64,000 bases of DNA from Pachyseris speciosa (taxonomy: Eukaryota > Cnidaria > Anthozoa > Scleractinia > Pachyseridae), in the NCBI GenBank assembly GCA_016490735.1, contig JAEMWC010000238.1, positions 490,001 to 554,000 on the forward strand, read 5' to 3'. This document shows, piece after piece, positions 58,640 through 64,000 of the stretch. Positions within the stretch are counted from its first letter, which is position 1; each line of letters opens with the position of its first letter. Under the pieces are notes generated by a model. The model saw only the letters and a list, made by a program, of their open reading frames with translations, did no database searches and was not told the origin of the DNA. Both the position numbers and the translations under genes were made by a program.

Positions 58640-58925
58640 AATAATAAGATCGATATTGAGATCAACGGGAAATCAATCAGTGAACACCTTTCATGGACAA
58701 AACATATAGAAGAAATAAGTAAGAAGATGTATCCTCAGCCATAGGTGCTCTTAAGCAAAAGTTCTGCTCTTCTTCTTACCCCACTTTGACTATTGCACCC
58801 CTGTTTGGGATAAACTCTGCGTTACCTTGAGCGATAAACTCCGAACACTCCAAAATAGGGCTGCCAGGGTGATTACCAGGTCCAGTTACAACACTAGTGC
58901 CAGTTTCCTCCTAAATAGGAGATCC
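58640..58925 (+). pseudogene. LINE RT fragment
   Basis: IDIEINGKSISEHLSWTKHI, then SSAIGALKQK and related frames. The sequence matches the region after RT motif C of CR1-like ORF2. Cut at its right end by a SINE piece. Confidence 0.6.
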
Positions 58926-58975
58926 ACTAGGGACGTAACAAAACTCTGGCTGTGACCACCCTTAGTGTCAGTCCT
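58915..58975 (+). repeat. partial copy of the tRNA-derived SINE body
   Basis: ccactagggacgtaacaaaa and tggctgtgaccacccttagtgt are shared with 60890-60935. Confidence 0.65.
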
Positions 58976-59041
58976 ATTCTGTTTTTTCACTCTCTGAATT
59001 ACACTGGAGGTCAACTTTTGTAAGGGACTTCATGTCCTCTT

Positions 59042-60330
59042 GTTATTCCTCAATGAATGTATTTCCTAAAATGCTTATATATAAATAAATAAACTGGGAC
59101 AATCTCTCCACACGAATGTTAATCTTTGAAATACCGTAACGACTCTCAGATAAGCCGCACTCGCAGATAAGCCGCACCCCGAGTTTAGCAACTCAAATTA
59201 TGGAAAAAAAAGTTTTTCTAGTAAAAGTCAAAAGAAATTCAAAGTCGCTAACATTGAAATGACATATGATTGATGTTATTCTGTTATTTGTTGACTGGTA
59301 TTTCTTCATTGAATAAACAGTTTTTCATAGAAATTTGTGTGCTCATCATTCTGAATGTTTGTAGCTTAGTAGCCATGCAATAGTTCAGACGATGGAAGAC
59401 TGGACACCGGCGAAGAAAATGTACCATGCGAATACTCAAAGATAGCGTGTTATTTCCTCGCTCATGGAGGATCGATTGCCGTTTAAGTTACAGACCGTCG
59501 TCTATGCTCTAAATAATTTGGGGGAAATGGAAATTCCCTGCTGTGTGACGTTTTTCTGTTCAAGAAAAGCAACCACAAAGCTTTTCATCTGTCAACAAAG
59601 GTTAAGCACTGTTCACTGACAGCGACAGAAATGTGAGCTTGAAATAAGCGAATACTTGCATTACCAACGGCTCTTTTAGGAGCAACCAAACTTGCAAAAG
59701 CAATGACCAATACTCTGTTGTAGTTTTATGTAGTATTTATGTATGTCCTTTTCCATTAAAGTGTCAATTCATGGAAATTAATGGCACCTTTTCCAAATGG
59801 TCTCGCAGATAAGCCGCACCCCTAATTTTGGACGACAATTTTTGGGAAAAAGGTGTGGCTTATCTGCGAGTCTTTACGGTAGTTAAAGGGCTTTCTCCAG
59901 TGTACCTGCAGGATTTATTTAGTGCCTGACATAGCTGATAGGGATGGGTGGGTGAGTCCTCATGTATTTCTCATTTCGTTAGTTAAATACATATGTACTT
60001 TCGATTATACAGGCAGGCCGTATTTCCTAAATGCTTATATATAAATAAATAAACTGGGACAATCTCTCCACACAAATGTTAATCTTTAAAATAGTTAAAG
60101 GGCTTTCCCCAGTGTACCTGCAGGATTTGTTTAGTGCGTGACATTGCTGATAGGGATGGGTGGGTGAGTCCTCATGTATTTCTCACTTCGTTAGTTAAAT
60201 ACATATATACTTTCAATTATACAGGCAGGCCGTTTCATGGCCTTGGTATAAATTGTGATTATATTACACAAACTCCTTTCAAATTATATGAGAGAACATC
60301 AGGTAGAGTTCAACACAAAAAACACTGGTG
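59042..60330 (+). pseudogene. LINE C-terminal fragment with tandem duplication and inserted mariner-type element
   Basis: WDNLSTRMLIFEI (near 59096) is separated by the element at 59133-59881 from VKGLSPVYLQDLFSA. The block from about 59042, element excluded, is repeated at 60018-60240 without the insertion (tatttcctaaatgcttatat ... tacaggcaggccgt), so the duplication is older than the insertion or excision was exact. Confidence 0.65.
59133..59881. mobile_element. Tc1-mariner type TIR element, 749 bp
   Basis: Ends TACCGTAACGACTCTCAGAT and reverse complement TACCGTAAAGACTCGCAGAT, followed by AAGCC(G/A)CAC. TA at both borders. The empty site is visible in the duplicate at about 60085 (ttaaaatagttaaagggc). 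No intact transposase. Confidence 0.78.
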
Positions 60331-60656
60331 CCAATAGAAGGCAATTAAATGATTAAAATAAATATAACTGGTGGTATTTTAATGGCACTCAAAAACAAGA
60401 AACAACAAACTGACAAATATGCTTATAAATAAACAAGGCAAATGTCAACAATAGCAGGTTGTAAATCCAACGTTCCGCACACTGTTCAACAAATGTTAAG
60501 CAAACAGCTACAAACAGTCTCAATGAAGATCCACATGAGCAAATATTGAAATGAGCAGGTTTGTAATAAATACTCTGGAAAGTCAAAAGAGTAGACCTAT
60601 CAGCCATCCTTAAAATCTCTGATAAGGGAACATTGGGATTGGCTGTTGCCAGACCG

Positions 60657-60743
60657 CAGACCGGTTAGCTCAGTGGTAGAGCACTGGACTACCATGCGGG
60701 AGGTCACGGGTTCTAACCCTGGCCGGACCAACACTCAGGGTCT

Positions 60744-60779
<36 letters not shown>

Positions 60780-61100
60780 GACATCTGCAAATGGTTAGAC
60801 TTTCTAGTCTTCTCGGATAAGGGCGATAAACCGTAGGCCCCATCTCACAGTACTTTCACTTAATCTGATTCTGTGGGACGTAAAAGAACCACTAGGGACG
60901 TAACAAAACTCTGGCTGTGACCACCCCTAGTGTCTGTCCTAGATATCTACATTACGGGGGCACTCATTAGTTACTTCATTAATTGTAAACTGCACTAGCA
61001 GTCTGGTCAAGTCCCCCGGCCAGTGATGTAAACTATCCCTGAAAAGCCCCGACGGGGAGAGGATAAGTATGTATGTATTGTATGTATTGTATTGTATTGT
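60657..61100 (+). repeat. tRNA-derived SINE, same family as 8158-8645
   Basis: Head GGTTAGCTCAGTGGTAGAGC (A box) and CACGGGTTCTAACCC (B box), body identical in layout to the copy at 8158, tail (TGTAT)n at 61068-61100. Confidence 0.82.
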
Positions 61101-61500
61101 AGTTGAAGCTCTGTGCACAGAATGTTCGTTGAAAATATTGGTGTCGACATAAGAGACCTTCAGTAGTGAACGTAGCCACCTCCCAATGGACTGGGCTGTA
61201 ATCAGTTTGTGGGGCTTCACGTAGGAGATAAACAACGGATCCACCTTGGAGGAGGGAATAGCTGGACAGATCTCACTGGTAGCCTTTAAGTACAAGTGAA
61301 ATGTCTCAACTGGGCATGGTTTGGAGTTGGAAGGGAAACAAGCAAAGAAGGCCTTCTGGAGCTGATCAGTAGAGCCCCTTTTACGAGGACCCGAGAGTGT
61401 TAACTCTTAAAGCCCTCTGGAAGGATGTGGCAGTGACGGAGATCCAGTTTGGTGAGCACCTAGACTCTTTCTGGACGGGTCAAAGAAAATAACATTGGAA
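61090..61500 (-). pseudogene. tyrosine recombinase fragment
   Basis: On the - strand: KAFFACFPSNSKPCPVETFH, KVDPLFISYVKPHKLITAQS, IGRWLRSLLK and IFNEHSVHRASTT. It resembles the C-terminal half of a Crypton/DIRS-type recombinase (KPHKPVT..., HSVRxAS). The second arginine region is altered and the tyrosine end is lost. Confidence 0.6.
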
Positions 61501-61505
61501 GCTGT

Positions 61506-62355
61506 TTAACTCTTTTTCTACCGCTCACCAAAATATTGGTCGTAGAAGACCAATGCCTTGAAAACCTGCAACTTTCCCAAATCCTGGACTATGGTTGAAA
61601 TGAAGCATTTTTATTGCAAAATGATAAGTTTTTCATATTTCATCACCCTGGAAACTGACCAAAACTCCCAATTTTCACTTAATATGACTGTTTATTCTCT
61701 TTGAAAACCAAAATCGCCCTCGGACAACACCAAAATTCGCACAACTTTGTCTTGCTCTCACGGTCTGTAATTTTCATGTTTATGACCCCAAAGGAATTCT
61801 GGGATATTCTTGCCTAACAGCAGTATGGAAGTCTATCAATTTCCATTTCACATATTTTTTATAAGTGTCGAGCCACCCGGTCCTGCTGGCAAAATATTGC
61901 ACCAATTGTATTATTTACAAGTAAAAACTTGCCAAAATTGCCCTGCCCAGTCCCGGAATCCACTCACAAAACGACTTAAAGACACAACTTCACTTTGTGG
62001 ATTGCCATCACTCGCTCGAATACTTTGAGCAGCCCACTTTGTGTGAAATTGCCTCTCACCTCTGTATTCTTTCAAAGGATTGCCTCTACCCATCAGCCCA
62101 GCTTTATGATGCCAGGCAGGTGGCTTGTGAGGTGCAAGATGGCTCAAAAAACACATTTATAAATGAAATAAGCAACGAATTGTAGCTGCAGTGTTTGTTT
62201 AGAAATAAATGACAGCTAGCGTGACAACAAAGATAGAGCCTTCGGCAAAATCGCCATGGTAACCCCTTATATGGAGTAGCCAGTTCAATTTGACCTTCTA
62301 CCCTCTGAAAATTGCCCAAAAAAGCGACCAAATCAACCGGAAGAGAAAGAGTTAA
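61506..62355. mobile_element. TTAA-bounded element, 850 bp
   Basis: TTAACTCTTTTTCTACCG at the left; reverse complement of the right end gives TTAACTCTTTCTCTTCCGG. TTAA at both borders suggests piggyBac-type insertion with ends unlike the 6056 element. No transposase seen. Confidence 0.6.
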
Positions 62356-63235
62356 TGACAATTGCTACCAAGCAATGTCAGGTATTTAGTTACAAAAGTT
62401 ACATCCCAAGTGTGGTAGTACCTACAATCATGGACAAAAGTAGTTGAGACACTCCCCAAAAAACCCATGCCGATAAATGCATGAGTTTTCCAATCCTCAG
62501 TTGTCACATTTCGACCCCTCCCCCATTTCAATGTTTTATAAACCATGTGACAGTGTCCACAGAGTATATTTCAACATTGAAATATGTGATAGTCATTGTG
62601 ATACTCTGAAATTGCCTTTCAGCTAAAACAAATGGAAATTGTACTATACATGTCTTGAAAGTACTGGGCTATCTTTAACACTTCAATAAAAACTGTCTAG
62701 TTGTAGTTTGAGTCGGGTTTTGGAGGCTTAAGAGCAGCGCTAGTTTTCCTCAGACTCATTTCCAGTCTCCTTGCATTGCAGCCACTTCAGAAGGCAGCAA
62801 TTCTTAGTGGTCTCACTAGGCAGAAATTGAGTCCACACATGTTAGAAAACAATGAATTGTGTTTGTAAGAAAGTATGGCAAAGTAAAGACCCAAATTGAT
62901 GTCTGTGTAGGTTTTGATTCACAAAATTTGTCTGAGTGATTTTGCTGATAACAATCCAGTGACTGAACTTAAAAGAAGAAGTCTTGCATGACACAAACTA
63001 TTGCTCACACTTTTTCAGTTCTCGCATGCGCTTAGCATTGGGAAGATACTGCTCAGCTAGGCCAATTTTATCTTTATTTATGGCCACGAGAATTTTTTTT
63101 CATCTCAAGGTTGAGAATTGGCCATTCGCAGAGCCTAGCAAACAAAGTGATTGTTCCAAAATAGATTTGATGTCTTCTCTGGGAACATCCTTGTTAGATA
63201 TTAATGCATCATGCAAACATCATAGGGGGGCCTGT
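62356..63235. other. no feature recognised
   Basis: Nothing recognised on either strand. Confidence 0.3.
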
Positions 63236-63239
63236 TATG

Positions 63240-63700
63240 CTCAGTATGGCCCTCTGGCCTTTGACACCGTCGATCATGCTATTTTGTTACAAAAACTTAA
63301 TCACTATGGCATCACGGGCATCATTAATGACTGGTTTTCTTCATACCTCCTAGGCCGATCACAAGTCACTGAAGTCGATTCTTATTTATCTTCAAAGAGT
63401 CAGATATCATGTGGTGTTCCCCAAGGCTCTGTGTTAGGCCCACTGTTATTCTTGATCTACATCAATGATATTCATAACTCTTCCGGTAAATTATCATTCT
63501 ATCTCTTTGCTGATGACACTAACTTGCTGTATGCAGACAAAAATCTGAAATCTCTTGAGGAAACTGTCAATAACAAATTGCTTAAAGTCTCTGAATGGCT
63601 AAATGCAAATAAACTAACACTCAATGCTAAGAAGTCAAATTATGTCATTTTCCGTCCTTATCAGCGTAAGCTGGATTATTCGGTTAATATCCAAATGTTT
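63240..63700 (+). pseudogene. LINE RT fragment (motifs A to C)
   Basis: FDTVDHAILLQKLNHYGITG (motif A tail), [20 protein letters not shown] (motif B), FYLFADDTNLLYADKN (motif C, FADD) and KLTLNAKKSNYVIFRPYQRK. Related to but distinct from the LINE at 49165. Truncated at the left; cut at the right by a SINE. Confidence 0.82.
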
Positions 63701-63826
63701 CAAATCAAATGAAGAATGATCCTCACAGTTGTGAACGCAATTTATGCAGTTGCGAAAAGAAGCCTGAAAAAAATTCAGGACTTCAACGGGGGTTTGAACC
63801 CGTGACCTCGCGATTACCGGTGCGAT

Positions 63827-63867
<41 letters not shown>

Positions 63868-64000
63868 AGGTCAATTGTGGGTTCATATGTTCCCATGAAA
63901 GAAATGAGTGTGAATGATATATGAAGTGAATCATATATGAACTGCAAAAGTGAAATCAAATGAAGAATGAGTTGAGATGGACTATTGTACGGTCTTCCCT
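63697..64000 (-). repeat. tRNA(Thr)-like SINE, apparently head-to-tail
   Basis: On the - strand a tRNA-like head at 63853-63785 (TAGCTCAGTTGGTTAGAGC; GGTTCAAACCC; anticodon loop CCGGTAA, GGT) is followed by a body ending cttcatttgattt. The same terminal sequence occurs again upstream of the head at 63955-63970, so the unit boundaries repeat on both sides. Continues past the window end. Confidence 0.65.

Noticed and set aside
60657..60730. tRNA gene-like A and B boxes
   Set aside because: The anticodon stem does not pair properly and the sequence runs on into a repeated body also found at 8158-8645; it is a SINE head.
63785..63853. tRNA-Thr-like structure on the - strand
   Set aside because: One anticodon-stem mismatch and a repeat body joined on both sides; a SINE head is more likely than a functional tRNA gene.

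Overview
This window is animal nuclear DNA: long AT-rich introns, GT-AG exons, and many retrotransposons, TIR transposons and MITEs. The mix of families (Penelope-like elements with hammerhead-type repeats, an Ngaro tyrosine-recombinase retrotransposon, tRNA-derived SINEs, TTAA-bounded and Harbinger-type MITEs) points to a cnidarian, most likely an anthozoan or stony coral. The taxon is an inference from repeat style, not something read directly.

One host gene spans almost the whole window on the + strand: an axonemal inner-arm dynein heavy chain, best recognised as DNAH12 of the DNAH3/7/12 clade. I resolve 27 consecutive exons from 4261 to 57211 (3804 coding bases, 1268 codons). Every splice phase matches and no internal exon is missing. 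They encode AAA3, AAA4, the stalk with its microtubule-binding tip, and AAA5. AAA1/AAA2 and the tail lie to the left of the window; AAA6 and the C-terminal region lie to the right. One intron is GC-AG; the rest are GT-AG.

The introns hold the mobile DNA. 0-4.2 kb: a foldback, a broken Penelope-like element (PLE), LINE scraps and a TTAA-bounded MITE. Intron 1 (4.5-11.9 kb): LINE scraps, a 1 kb piggyBac-like element, a SINE, and a whole PLE with inverted terminal repeats and a 15-bp target duplication, itself hit by a Harbinger-type MITE. Intron 7 (14.9-27.5 kb): a THAP-domain relic, a nested TIR element, a decayed five-exon antisense zinc-finger gene that looks transposase-derived, and a LINE inserted in a LINE. 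Intron 11 (28.7-34.4 kb): a near-intact Ngaro element on the - strand with gag, RT-RNase H and tyrosine-recombinase ORFs and A1/B1-A2-B2 split direct repeats. Intron 18 (39.4-45.8 kb), inside the microtubule-binding-domain coding region: an unclassified 4.4 kb element with an internal ~117-bp satellite, next to a 0.5 kb deleted relative. Intron 24 (48.1-54.6 kb): a 2.6 kb LINE, a TIR element carrying a RecQ-like helicase scrap, and a Tigger/mariner-type MITE. 55-64 kb: Harbinger-type and mariner-type MITEs, LINE and recombinase scraps, and two SINE families.

The dynein is the only feature I consider a functional host gene. The Ngaro ORFs look intact; all other coding pieces are fragments or broken.
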